NCBI GenBank assembly: GCA_020073085.1
Contig: JAIQFV010000002.1
Coordinates: forward strand, 9,586-73,585
From: Terriglobia bacterium
Lineage (GTDB): Bacteria; Acidobacteriota; Terriglobia; JAIQFV01
Direction: 5' to 3'
Length of the DNA: 64,000 nt
Shown: positions 34,507 to 42,858 of the stretch, in pieces
Layout: each line of letters starts with the position of its first letter
Numbering within the stretch: position 1 is the stretch's first letter
The notes under the pieces: model-generated
The model's database searches: none
Told to the model about the DNA's origin: nothing
What the model saw: the letters and a program-made list of their open reading frames with translations, nothing else
Position numbers and translations under genes: made by a program

Positions 34507-37134
34507 CTATGGTTTCTTGGCGACTGCCAGCGCGGAACCATTATCCGTGAAAAAATTGAGAGTCGTGTTGGCGCCGGCACCGGCACCCAGCAGGATGAAC
34601 TGGGTTTTAAATCCCCCTCCATCGGCAATCTGCGGAAAGACGATCGGGAAGGGCGCCGCCTGGTTGAAGTCCGCAACAGGAAATGTCGTCAGGAGTTGAT
34701 CGCCGCGGGGATTGTCCAGGGAGCGAAGTGTCAGGGCCACAAAAGGCACGGACGAAGCAATATCCAGCACCCCGATGAAGCCCGCAGGGAGTCCAGGGAC
34801 CAACTGGCCGGCGAAGGCCGCCGTATGGCCGCCTCCGGGAAGAACTGGAAAGCCCGGTGCGGGGGCAGCAGGAGTGGTGCCGTCGGTCTGGACGGCTGTC
34901 ACCGTCAGGCTGAGGGCCGCGAAAGGCGCCGGGTTTGCGATTGCCAATCCCGTGTCATGTCTGCCCGCAGCGGTCGTGGATGTATCCACGAAGATCCGGG
35001 CATGAGTCGTCGGGGTAGTGGACGCGATGCCTGATTCCGTGACCAGCACGTTTTCCCGCGTAAATCTGAAGATCCCTGCCGCCACCGGAGTGAAATTGCC
35101 GTTCCGAACAATCTGTACCGAGCCCGTGTTGACCGTCTGCACCAGGCCGGTCGTCTGGAAGATGAAGAATCCACCGGGCGGGATGGAGTAAGGGAAGGAT
35201 GATCCCGCCTGGCCATTGACGAGGGCTGTGTTGAGCGGAAAACCGTCATTGCCCAGGATCTTGATTGTCCCATTGGCAAAAACGCTGGAGGTATTGAGCA
35301 GGTAGAAATCGGTCTGATAGCCGCCCCCGTCGACGAACTGTGGGAAGAACACGGGGTCGGTGGAGGGCGCCTTGGTCAAGTCGGCGATGGGGGTACTGGT
35401 AATGAGGGTTTCACCCCGCTGGTTGGTGGTCAGCCGCAACGCCAGGACGGAAAGGGGTTGGTCACTGCGGAGCTCGAGCGTCGCGAACTGGTGACCGACG
35501 AGGAGTGTGGCCGGCAACACGAAGTCGGGCGCGATGTCGGGAAGCTGGTTGATGAACTTGGCGAGGTGCGCGCCGGCCGGCAAGAGGGCGTGCCCGATGG
35601 CCGTCGGCTGCCCGCTGACCTCGCGCAGGGTGAAGGTGACATTCGCGGTCGCGCCTCCCCGGTTCACGATCGCAAAGCCCGTGTTGATGGTGATTGCCGA
35701 TGCTTCAAGGCGACCGGACTTGGCCGTGTCCCCCGTCTGAAGATCAATGAAGATGCGGGCGGACGTCGTAGGCGGAGAGGCAGGGACCCCCGCTTCGGCG
35801 ACCACGACCCCATTCTGCGTGACGCTGAAGACGGCGGTACCAAAAGGCGCGGTGCCGGAGGTGAGATTGACTACCGCGTCACCCGCTTGAACGAGCCCCT
35901 CGCTCCCCGGGGTCGATGTGGTGTTGGCTCCTCCCGGAAAGACGGGAAGATTGACCGCGTTGGACGGCGTGTTGCAGTTATTGAACAACAGTGCGACGGC
36001 GTTGGAGGACTTGTTGACTACCATCAGGTCGGCCTTGCCGTCGCCCGTGAACACAGCGGTGACGATGGCCTGGGGGCTGGGTCCAGTGGGGAAAGGAACC
36101 GCAACCTGGAAGGTGCCGTCCCCATCGCCCAGCAGAACCGAGACGGAATCGGAGTCTTCATTCGCCACGGCAAGGTCAAGTTTGCCGTCCCCGTTGAAGT
36201 CGGCCACGGCGATGAAATGCGGGGAGACCCCCTGAGTCGAATACTCCACGTGGGATTGGAAAGTGCCGTCCCCCTTGCCCAGCAGAACAGAAACGTTGTT
36301 GGAAAACCGGTTGGCCACTACCAGGTCGATCTTGCCATCTCCATCGAGGTCGGCCGCCGTGACGAATTCCACCCCGGCGCCGGCAATCTGGTTGACAGCA
36401 GTCTTAAAAGTGCCATCGCCATTGCCCAGCAAGATGGATACGGTGTTCGAAGTCTCGTTGGCAACGGCCAGATCCGCCTTACCGTCCCCGTTGAAATCCC
36501 CCACGACCAGGCCCTCGGGACTGGCTCCTGCACTGAATCCGACCGCCTTCTGAAAGGTTCCGTCGCCGTTGCCCAGCAGGATGGTCGCATTGCCATCGTC
36601 TTCGGTGGCCAGAGCGAGATCAGGCCTTCCATCTCCGTTAAAATCGCCTAACACAATGAACACCGGATGGCCGCCCGTGATGAAATCCACCCGGGGCCGA
36701 AACGTGCCGTCTCCATTCCCCAACAGGATGGAAACGCTGTTGGAAAGGCGGTTGGCCACGACCAGATCCAGTTTGCCATCGCCATCAACATCCCCGACCG
36801 CCAGGGAGCGGGGGCCCAATCCGATGACGAAGCTTTGGAACAGGAGGAAGGTCCCGTCGCCGTTGCCCAGGAGAACTGCCACGGTGGAGGTATCCTCGTT
36901 GACCACTGCCAGATCAGCTTTGCCATCAGCGTTGAAGTCCCCAACGGCTATGGAACGAGGGGTCAGACCCGCTGAAGTAACGGTCGGACCATTAAATAAG
37001 GTAGGAGCAGCACAGCTGCCGAGTGTCCTCGATGTCGCCGATACAAAGGCGACGCATAGCATCGCAAAGATGATCAGGGGCGAGCCCGGGCGATTGCATT
37101 TGATACGCATGAGATCTTGCCCAGCGGTGGTCAT
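34507..37134 (-). CDS. Exported VCBS/FG-GAP repeat protein
   Basis: 875 residues. After a signal peptide (SPLIIFAMLCVAFVSA) come seven FG-GAP/VCBS repeats at about 55-390, each with a calcium-type loop such as GDFNADGKADLAV, GDVDGDGKLDLVV or ADLDGDGKIDLVV, and GNGDGTF spacers, forming a beta-propeller. The C-terminal half consists of two similar beta-rich modules (VVAEAGVPASPPTTSARIF versus LVTESGIASTTPTTHARIF; FFPQFVDGGGYQTDFYLLN versus FPQIADGGGFKTQFILLG). Probably a cell-surface adhesion or binding protein. ATG 37134 is preceded by AGGAGG. Confidence 0.9.
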   Translation of the reverse strand: MTTAGQDLMRIKCNRPGSPLIIFAMLCVAFVSATSRTLGSCAAPTLFNGPTVTSAGLTPRSIAVGDFNADGKADLAVVNEDTSTVAVLLGNGDGTFLLFQSFVIGLGPRSLAVGDVDGDGKLDLVVANRLSNSVSILLGNGDGTFRPRVDFITGGHPVFIVLGDFNGDGRPDLALATEDDGNATILLGNGDGTFQKAVGFSAGASPEGLVVGDFNGDGKADLAVANETSNTVSILLGNGDGTFKTAVNQIAGAGVEFVTAADLDGDGKIDLVVANRFSNNVSVLLGKGDGTFQSHVEYSTQGVSPHFIAVADFNGDGKLDLAVANEDSDSVSVLLGDGDGTFQVAVPFPTGPSPQAIVTAVFTGDGKADLMVVNKSSNAVALLFNNCNTPSNAVNLPVFPGGANTTSTPGSEGLVQAGDAVVNLTSGTAPFGTAVFSVTQNGVVVAEAGVPASPPTTSARIFIDLQTGDTAKSGRLEASAITINTGFAIVNRGGATANVTFTLREVSGQPTAIGHALLPAGAHLAKFINQLPDIAPDFVLPATLLVGHQFATLELRSDQPLSVLALRLTTNQRGETLITSTPIADLTKAPSTDPVFFPQFVDGGGYQTDFYLLNTSSVFANGTIKILGNDGFPLNTALVNGQAGSSFPYSIPPGGFFIFQTTGLVQTVNTGSVQIVRNGNFTPVAAGIFRFTRENVLVTESGIASTTPTTHARIFVDTSTTAAGRHDTGLAIANPAPFAALSLTVTAVQTDGTTPAAPAPGFPVLPGGGHTAAFAGQLVPGLPAGFIGVLDIASSVPFVALTLRSLDNPRGDQLLTTFPVADFNQAAPFPIVFPQIADGGGFKTQFILLGAGAGANTTLNFFTDNGSALAVAKKP

Positions 37135-37365
37135 AACATCCTCCTGTTGAGCCCGCAGTACGTCGCGGCGGATGCTCATTTCATATCGTTCAGTCCGTGT
37201 CATTCACGCGCAAAAATCAAGGCCTTGCACACGTGTTTTGATGAGTTCAGCGCTGAGAGATTGGCTACAAAATTTAGTTGGTCTCGGCTATTCGCGATCT
37301 GGTGAAAATTATAGGGCGGTCGTCCGTGAACATGCAAAGAGTTTTATTGCAGGCAACGGGAGATC

Positions 37366-37425
37366 ACGTTCAAGTCCAAAGTTCAAGGTTCAAATTCCAA
37401 GGCCGAAAAGCCCCCGGGGGGGCTT
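37366..37425. repeat. Heptamer-type remnant and GC hairpin
   Basis: TTCAAGTCCAAAGTTCAAGG and TTCAAATTCCAAGG (37371-37401) are isolated heptamer-family sequence. AAGCCCCC (37408-37415) and GGGGGCTT (37418-37425) make a perfect 8-bp inverted repeat right after it. The remainder of 37135-37602 shows no gene. Confidence 0.5.
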
Positions 37426-37602
37426 GGCTCAAGGTGAGCGGGTTAATGGATGGCTCCACCCCCCTTGACTTCCTGTAAAGAGAGACGATTTGACCGCCGG
37501 CCGATGAAAATGGGATGGCCGAACTCTTCGTCCTGCATGCGTTGCGTTTGAGTTCGTTCAATGCGATGAGCCCATCATGCGTGTAGGAATTCAGGACGTA
37601 CA

Positions 37603-37619
37603 TGTTGGAAATTCCAACA
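37603..37619. promoter_or_regulatory. Perfect 17-bp palindrome, candidate activator site
   Basis: TGTTGGAAATTCCAACA is perfectly symmetric about 37611. It lies about 110 bp upstream of the -24/-12-like element at 37720-37733, the usual distance for an NtrC-class enhancer site. A weaker half match (TGTAGGAATTC) precedes it at 37582-37592. Binding by the response regulator encoded at 45127-46485 is inferred. Confidence 0.55.
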
Positions 37620-37718
37620 CGATGGTTGCCACCCAAGGGTTCATTGCAGATTAATGGCGAACTAATATCATCATAAGAATCAGTTAAATAAAGCGTCGTT
37701 GATTCAATTCTGCATATT

Positions 37719-37734
37719 CGGAATTAGATTTGCA
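37719..37734 (+). promoter_or_regulatory. Candidate sigma-54 (-24/-12) promoter
   Basis: GG (37720-37721) and GC (37732-37733) are separated by exactly 10 bp, with TTGCA matching the -12 consensus; the -24 half (CGGAATT) keeps only the GG and one other base of TGGCACG. The predicted start near 37745 gives a leader of about 67 nt before the first operon gene. Confidence 0.45.
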
Positions 37735-37811
37735 TACTTCATTTGTGCGGGACTTCCTCTTTAATGTGTGACGAGGGAGACTTCACAAGGAAAGATAGAA
37801 GGAGGCACACC

Positions 37812-38126
37812 GTGTTTGAATTTGGCGATCCAAAAACGTTTTGGCTCAATGTCACAAACATTGCGCTCGGAGTGGTGACCGGGATCTGTGTACTGATCCT
37901 TGGAAAAGCGGTGTTTCAGGAAGTCGTCCTGCGCATCCGGGCCACCCGGCGCGCGACCGTCAAGCTCGACGACTATTCCTATATGGTTCCCGAACTGGGA
38001 CTGACGATGGCCGATGGTGGCGAACGTCTTGATAAGGACCGATGGAGTCTGAGGGAAGAGAAGCATTGGGATCCTCCGCTCGAGCGATTCGGTGAAGATC
38101 CCAACATTCATCGTTCCGTCAATTAA
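37812..38126 (+). CDS. Small membrane-anchored protein, first gene of oxidoreductase operon
   Basis: 104 residues starting MFEFGDPKTFWLNVTN, one membrane helix at about 14-34 (IALGVVTGICVLILGKAVF) and a hydrophilic 70-residue tail (VKLDDYSYMVPELGLTMADG ... FGEDPNIHRSVN). GTG 37812 is chosen because AAGGAGG is 6 nt upstream; an ORF start at 37743 is not supported. Not recognised. It heads a seven-gene operon for a Qrc-like quinone oxidoreductase and its topology resembles the N-terminal anchor of the last protein of that operon, so a structural subunit or anchor is plausible. Confidence 0.7.
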   Translation: MFEFGDPKTFWLNVTNIALGVVTGICVLILGKAVFQEVVLRIRATRRATVKLDDYSYMVPELGLTMADGGERLDKDRWSLREEKHWDPPLERFGEDPNIHRSVN

Positions 38127-38187
38127 CCGAAGGAAGGAATTCCGAGATCTTGGACCTTTCGGAATTCTGAGGATGACAGGGGGTGTT

Positions 38188-39162
38188 ATGAGATGTCCAT
38201 TTCTCAGGGAAGCGCAAGTGAAATTCTGCAAGTCCTCGGCATATAAGAAGATGATCCTGCGAACTGCGGCCAATGCAAATGGAGAGAAGTGTTCCTTGCC
38301 TGACTATGTGACCTGCCCGGATGCCAAGACGTTGCACGAGGAGCAACCGAGCCAGTCGCACTGCCCTTTCCTCCACGAATCGCTCGTTCAATATTGCTCC
38401 GCCGCTTCCGTAACCAAGTACATCCCTTACAGCGAGTCCCTGCTTTCCCGGTGTGGCAACGAAAGTCACCTTCATTGCGAACTGTACCTGGCGATGGCGG
38501 AACCGGAGGGGCATGACACATCGGCAGCGACCACGTCTCAAAAGGGGTCACAGGAGGTTGCTATGGATGAATGGGTGGAAGGAATCAGGGTGCCTCTCGA
38601 GTTGGGGTACTCGGGAAATCACATGTGGATGGAGACCAACAAAGATGGTGTATGTCACGTGGGGGTCGATGCTTTTCTCACCCGGATGATTGCGGGGGTG
38701 GACAAGTTAAGTTTTCTGACCGCGAACGGCGTCCAACGGCCGACCGCCGTCCTCACCGTGAACGGGGCCGATCTGCACATGGTCTTCCCGTACTACATGC
38801 ACATCACGGGAACCAACAATTACCTGCGGGCCAATCCAGAAAGGCTGGTCGCGGATCCCTATGGTCCGGGATGGTTGTTTGAAGGGGTCGAGCCGAAGGC
38901 TGCGCTTTCAGGGGCGGAGATCGGGGCGCGGGCTGGTCTGGTTCGGGGGAAGGGGGCCGTGGAATGGATGAAGAAGGAAGTGGAGCGGGCTTCGGAATTT
39001 GTCCACGAGCACATTGCCCGGTCGCAACCCGAAGACAAAAGGCTGGTCATGGATGGTGGCATCTTTACCGGTGAGTTGATCCACCACCTGAACCGGGAAG
39101 AGGTGCTGAACCTGTTCAATCAATTCTTCTCTCCCTATGCGAGTTGGAGGCGATGGTGGTAA
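38188..39162 (+). CDS. Cys-rich protein with GcvH-like domain
   Basis: 324 residues. Residues 1-100 are a tandem duplication with four cysteines each: C3-x10-C14-x20-C35-x7-C43 and C59-x10-C70-x18-C89-x7-C97, each starting CPFLxExxVxxC, so two metal or Fe-S sites are likely. Residues about 138-235 are a GcvH fold (NHMWMET, VCHVGVDAFLTRMIAGVDKL, NNYLRANPERLVADPYGPGW). The lipoyl-lysine position aligns with Gly193, so it is not lipoylated there. The C-terminus (DGGIFTGEL...FFSP) matches its paralogue at 44096. No signal peptide. ATG 38188 follows AGGGGG. Confidence 0.75.
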   Translation: MRCPFLREAQVKFCKSSAYKKMILRTAANANGEKCSLPDYVTCPDAKTLHEEQPSQSHCPFLHESLVQYCSAASVTKYIPYSESLLSRCGNESHLHCELYLAMAEPEGHDTSAATTSQKGSQEVAMDEWVEGIRVPLELGYSGNHMWMETNKDGVCHVGVDAFLTRMIAGVDKLSFLTANGVQRPTAVLTVNGADLHMVFPYYMHITGTNNYLRANPERLVADPYGPGWLFEGVEPKAALSGAEIGARAGLVRGKGAVEWMKKEVERASEFVHEHIARSQPEDKRLVMDGGIFTGELIHHLNREEVLNLFNQFFSPYASWRRWW

Positions 39163-39746
39163 AGAACCGCGGAAAACTGATTTTCTTGGCAGGCGTTTTT
39201 GTGATGCTGGTGGTGGGCTGGTTCGGATTTCCACGCATGCTCTACCAAAAGACCAACCAGCCGATCCAATTCAGCCACCGCGTACATACCGGGGACAAGG
39301 CCGGATTGACCTGTGAAGACTGCCACTCGTTCCAGGCGGACGGCCGGTTCAACGGAATCCCTTCCATTAGCAAATGTGCCGGATGTCATGCGGCCCTCCT
39401 GGGCAATTCATCGGAGGAGAAGGTTCTCGTTGAGAAGTACGTGGCGACGAACACAGAAATTCCATGGCTGGTCTATTCGCGCCAGCCCGAAAATGCCTAT
39501 TTTTCTCACGTCCAGCACGTGAGGCTCGCCAAGATCCAATGCGAGCGATGTCATGGACCCCATGGCACGACCGACACCCTCCGGCCCTACGAGAACAACC
39601 GTCTGACCGGGTACAGCCGGGACATCTGGGGCCATTCCCTCTCGCGGATTCATTCCGAGGTGTGGGATGGCAAGAAGATGGATAACTGCGCCTCGTGCCA
39701 TGAGCAGCGGGGGGTCGCGAACAGCTGTCTGCTATGCCACAAATGA
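39153..39746 (+). CDS. Membrane-anchored pentahaem cytochrome c, QrcA-like
   Basis: 197 residues. N-terminal uncleaved anchor (KLIFLAGVFVMLVVGWFGF) exports a periplasmic domain with five CXXCH haem sites: CEDCH, CAGCH, CERCH, CASCH, CLLCH, plus extra His in FSHRVH and FSHVQH that fit distal ligands of bis-His haems. QrcA of sulfate reducers is similar with six haems and is the electron entry of the Qrc complex. Start ATG 39153 overlaps the upstream stop by 10 bp, with GGAGG immediately upstream. Order cytochrome, molybdopterin-family protein, ferredoxin, NrfD is that of qrcABCD. Confidence 0.85.
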   Translation: MVVKNRGKLIFLAGVFVMLVVGWFGFPRMLYQKTNQPIQFSHRVHTGDKAGLTCEDCHSFQADGRFNGIPSISKCAGCHAALLGNSSEEKVLVEKYVATNTEIPWLVYSRQPENAYFSHVQHVRLAKIQCERCHGPHGTTDTLRPYENNRLTGYSRDIWGHSLSRIHSEVWDGKKMDNCASCHEQRGVANSCLLCHK

Positions 39747-39796
39747 GAGCCGCATTCTATGAGACAAGAATCAACTGAAAGGGACTCATTAAACCC

Positions 39797-42022
39797 ATGA
39801 AGATATCGCGTCGGGATTTATTCAAATTCGTGGGGGGATCGGCGGTGGGCGCCTTCCTGACGCCGGTTCCCTGGAAGCTCATCGATGATGCCGCCATCTG
39901 GTCGCAGAACTGGTCGTGGATTCCCCGGCCGCTGCACGGTGAGATTCGCACGAAATTCACCACCTGCACCTTGTGTCCCGCGGGGTGCGGGGTGCGAGCG
40001 CGATGTGTTGGCGACCAGCCCGTCATGCTGACCGGGGTGGCCCAACATCCGGTCAGCCGCGGAGCTCTGTGCCCGGCCGGACTAGGTGGGCATCATCTCC
40101 CCTATCATCCGAGGCGCACAACGCAGCCGCTCCAACGAGTTCAGAAGAACGGAAAGGTCGAGTTTGCGCCGGTGAGTCGAGACGAGGTCGAGACTGCCCT
40201 GGCCGCGGCGATTTCAAAGATGAAAGCGGGCAGTTCCTCCGAGTCCATCGCCGTACTCGATCAACAGCCCGGGCGAACCATTTCGGGGGTTTATCGCGGA
40301 TTCCTGGGTGGAGTGCCGAACGGGGTTTATGTGACCAGTTCGGCCCCCGGCGGTGACACCCTGAGCGCTTTCAAGGAAATCCTGGAGAAGCCTTATGGAC
40401 CGCTCGGCTATGACCTGGAGAACGCGCGGGTGATCCTGAGCTTCGGAGTTCCTCTCCTGGATGGTTGGGGAACGCCCGGCCGGCTGATGGAGATTATCAG
40501 GAATCAAGAATCCAAAAACGCGGAAAAGCGATTGAAAATCATCCAGGTGGAGACGCGGCAATCTCGAACCGCCTCATTCGCCCACGAGTGGGTGCCCATC
40601 AACCCGGGCACCGAAGCGGCATTTGCCCTCGCAGTAGCCCATGTCCTCATTCATGAGAATCTTTACGACCAGGATCTCATCCGACGCAAGGCCATTGAAT
40701 TTCGAAAGAATGATGGCCGCTCGTACCTCGACCTGGTGGAGCATTTCACCCCGGAGAATGCGGCTGCCATCAGCGGGATCGCCCCCGACCGGATCATCGC
40801 GACGGCCCGGACTGTGGCGCAAAGCGGGCCGGCGATTGTCATCGGCGGCGGGGACCCCGGCGGCGGGCCATTGGGGAAAGAAGAAGAGACCGCTATCGCG
40901 GGATTGAACCTTCTCCTCGGCAGCTTCGCGCGTCCCGGCGGGATCGTTCCAAGGCGGAATGTCCCGGATGTTCAGGCGGCCGGCAATCATCCCACGGCGC
41001 CCGCATTGGAAATCCGCGATGTGCCGGACCATTCGATCCGGATTCTCATCCTGGACGCAGCGGAGTCCGGAAACGCGATTCCCTGGGCGCTTTTAGAAAG
41101 GAAACTGGTTCCGCAAGGGGCTCTTGTCGTGAGCCTGTCTCCGTACCTGACAGACCTGACAAAGCACGCCGGCTACATTATTCCGGCGCCAACCTACCTC
41201 GAATCGATCCAGGATGTTCCCGCGCCGGTTGATGCGGCGACCGCTTCTTTCAGCTTGTCAACGGCACTACTGACCGCGCCCGTGGGAACGACTGAACCTT
41301 TTGAATGGGTCAGGCGTCTGGCGAGTGTGGTCGGCGTACCCTTTAGCGATGATGCGCCAGCAAACACCTATGAGTCGCATCTGAAACGCCGTGTGGAGAC
41401 CATTTATCAGAGCAAGCGCGGAACGGTATTCAACTCCAATGATGGAAAGACCGTGCCCATTGCTGAACTCGGTTCTGCCGACCAGCTCTGGAAACTCCTT
41501 TCCGAGGGTGGCTGCTGGATCGATTCCAAAACAGAGACCAAACCCGTGCCAAACTTCTCGCTGCTGGGAAGAATAAAGGACAATTTCGAGCGGCTGCAGA
41601 GCGCGGGGCAGGGGCGGATGATGACGGCACCCGGGCCTGTCGCCGCATTTGGTTTCATCCTCATGCCGTTCGGATGGCGCGGAGCGACCGGAAATGGCCA
41701 GATGTCTCCCCTGATGACCAAGGTATTTCAGGAGTCCGGCCTCCGCAAGCTCTCGGGCCAGGCGGCTGTGAATCCGGAAACCGGCAGGGCGTCTGGACTG
41801 ACCGACGGGGGAAAGGCGTGGATCGAGACCGAAAAGGGTGCCATGCAAGTGGAGATCCGGTTTGACGCTGCCGTCATGCCGAGGGTGATCGAGGTGGCCG
41901 TCGGACCGACGGTTGAGGCATTTAGCATCACAGAAACGCCGGGCACACGGAACATTTTAGATCTGTGCAGCCTTGATGATGCCTGTTCATGGCGAGTGAC
42001 CAGAGCCAGGGTGACAACGTAG
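39797..42022 (+). CDS. Tat-exported molybdopterin oxidoreductase-family subunit, QrcB-like
   Basis: 741 residues. Twin-arginine signal SRRDLFKFVGGSAVGAFL at 4-21. The N-terminal Fe-S motif is C57-x2-C60-x3-C64-x27-C92 (TTCTLCPAGCGV ... GALCPAG). The middle keeps the DMSO-reductase-family framework (VVSLSPYLTDLTKHAGYIIP, IRILILDAAESGNAIP), but I do not see the usual Mo-ligand Ser/Cys segment or strong dinucleotide-binding motifs, as in QrcB and ActB, which lack Mo. It probably connects the cytochrome to the ferredoxin on the periplasmic face. Catalytic molybdenum activity cannot be ruled out from reading. Confidence 0.85.
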   Translation: MKISRRDLFKFVGGSAVGAFLTPVPWKLIDDAAIWSQNWSWIPRPLHGEIRTKFTTCTLCPAGCGVRARCVGDQPVMLTGVAQHPVSRGALCPAGLGGHHLPYHPRRTTQPLQRVQKNGKVEFAPVSRDEVETALAAAISKMKAGSSSESIAVLDQQPGRTISGVYRGFLGGVPNGVYVTSSAPGGDTLSAFKEILEKPYGPLGYDLENARVILSFGVPLLDGWGTPGRLMEIIRNQESKNAEKRLKIIQVETRQSRTASFAHEWVPINPGTEAAFALAVAHVLIHENLYDQDLIRRKAIEFRKNDGRSYLDLVEHFTPENAAAISGIAPDRIIATARTVAQSGPAIVIGGGDPGGGPLGKEEETAIAGLNLLLGSFARPGGIVPRRNVPDVQAAGNHPTAPALEIRDVPDHSIRILILDAAESGNAIPWALLERKLVPQGALVVSLSPYLTDLTKHAGYIIPAPTYLESIQDVPAPVDAATASFSLSTALLTAPVGTTEPFEWVRRLASVVGVPFSDDAPANTYESHLKRRVETIYQSKRGTVFNSNDGKTVPIAELGSADQLWKLLSEGGCWIDSKTETKPVPNFSLLGRIKDNFERLQSAGQGRMMTAPGPVAAFGFILMPFGWRGATGNGQMSPLMTKVFQESGLRKLSGQAAVNPETGRASGLTDGGKAWIETEKGAMQVEIRFDAAVMPRVIEVAVGPTVEAFSITETPGTRNILDLCSLDDACSWRVTRARVTT

Positions 42023-42081
42023 GGGCATCCTGCTGTACGCCCCGACGAGAACGGTAATGCGAGTAGAGAGGGACGACCTCA

Positions 42082-42858
42082 ATGGACACCAAAAACAAGA
42101 AACAACATCGCTACGGAATGGTGATCGATTTGGACAAGTGCACGGGCTGTGGCGCTTGCATGGTGGCATGTGCGGTTGAAAACAACATTCCGCCGGCCGC
42201 AGCCAAGGCGACGGATCGCACCGGGATCACCTGGGTCAGGGTTTACAAGTTCGATAATGGGCTTCCTTTCCCCAACAACCGCAGCGCCTACATCCCGGTG
42301 CCTTGCCAGCAGTGCGGGGAACACACTCCCTGTGTATCGGTCTGTCCGCAGAAGGCGGTCGAAGTCGATGCCGCCAGCGGGATCGTGGCTCAAATCCCGG
42401 TGCGATGCCTGGGCTGCCGGTACTGCATGACGGCGTGTCCATACCATGCCCGTTACTTCAACTGGTGGGACCCCGTGTGGCCGGCAGGAATGGAAAAGAC
42501 GCTGAACCCGGACGTCTCTCCCCGCATGCGCGGGGTGGTGGAAAAGTGCAACTTCTGTCATGAACGGTTGCAGGCCGCGAGGGCGAAGGCCGCCGCCTCG
42601 GGCCGGGACGAAATCGAGTCCGCCGACTACCAGCCTGCCTGCGTTGAGGCTTGTCCGGCCGGAGCGATCACTTTTGGCGACCTGGCCGATCCGGAGAGCG
42701 AAGTCGCCCGGCTGGCCCAAAGCGGGCATGCATTTCGTATGCTCGAATCGCTGGGGACCGAGCCGAAGGTCTACTACCGGTCCGAACAGGCCTGGGTCCG
42801 CCAAGTCGCCCAGCGTGAAGTTCAGAAACCGAAAGCGAAGGAGAAGGTCCATGGATAA
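42082..42858 (+). CDS. Four-cluster ferredoxin subunit, QrcC/NrfC-like
   Basis: 258 residues with four Cys groups: CTGCGACMVAC near 20-30, CQQCGEHTPCVSVCP, CLGCRYCMTACPY and CNFCHERL followed by CVEACPAG. This is the NrfC/DmsB/QrcC layout with up to four [4Fe-4S] clusters carrying electrons from the molybdopterin-family subunit to the NrfD subunit. No signal of its own; such subunits are co-exported with the Tat-bearing partner. The stop overlaps the next start by 8 bp. Confidence 0.93.
   Translation: MDTKNKKQHRYGMVIDLDKCTGCGACMVACAVENNIPPAAAKATDRTGITWVRVYKFDNGLPFPNNRSAYIPVPCQQCGEHTPCVSVCPQKAVEVDAASGIVAQIPVRCLGCRYCMTACPYHARYFNWWDPVWPAGMEKTLNPDVSPRMRGVVEKCNFCHERLQAARAKAAASGRDEIESADYQPACVEACPAGAITFGDLADPESEVARLAQSGHAFRMLESLGTEPKVYYRSEQAWVRQVAQREVQKPKAKEKVHG

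Noticed and set aside
35458-36651. 397-codon plus-strand frame opposite the VCBS protein gene
   Set aside because: Antisense of the repeated calcium-loop codons; periodic and domain-free.
39797-42022. Formate dehydrogenase, nitrate reductase or polysulfide reductase catalytic subunit
   Set aside because: Gene order and the pentahaem cytochrome fit Qrc better, and the usual Mo-ligand segment was not found; remains to be confirmed by alignment.
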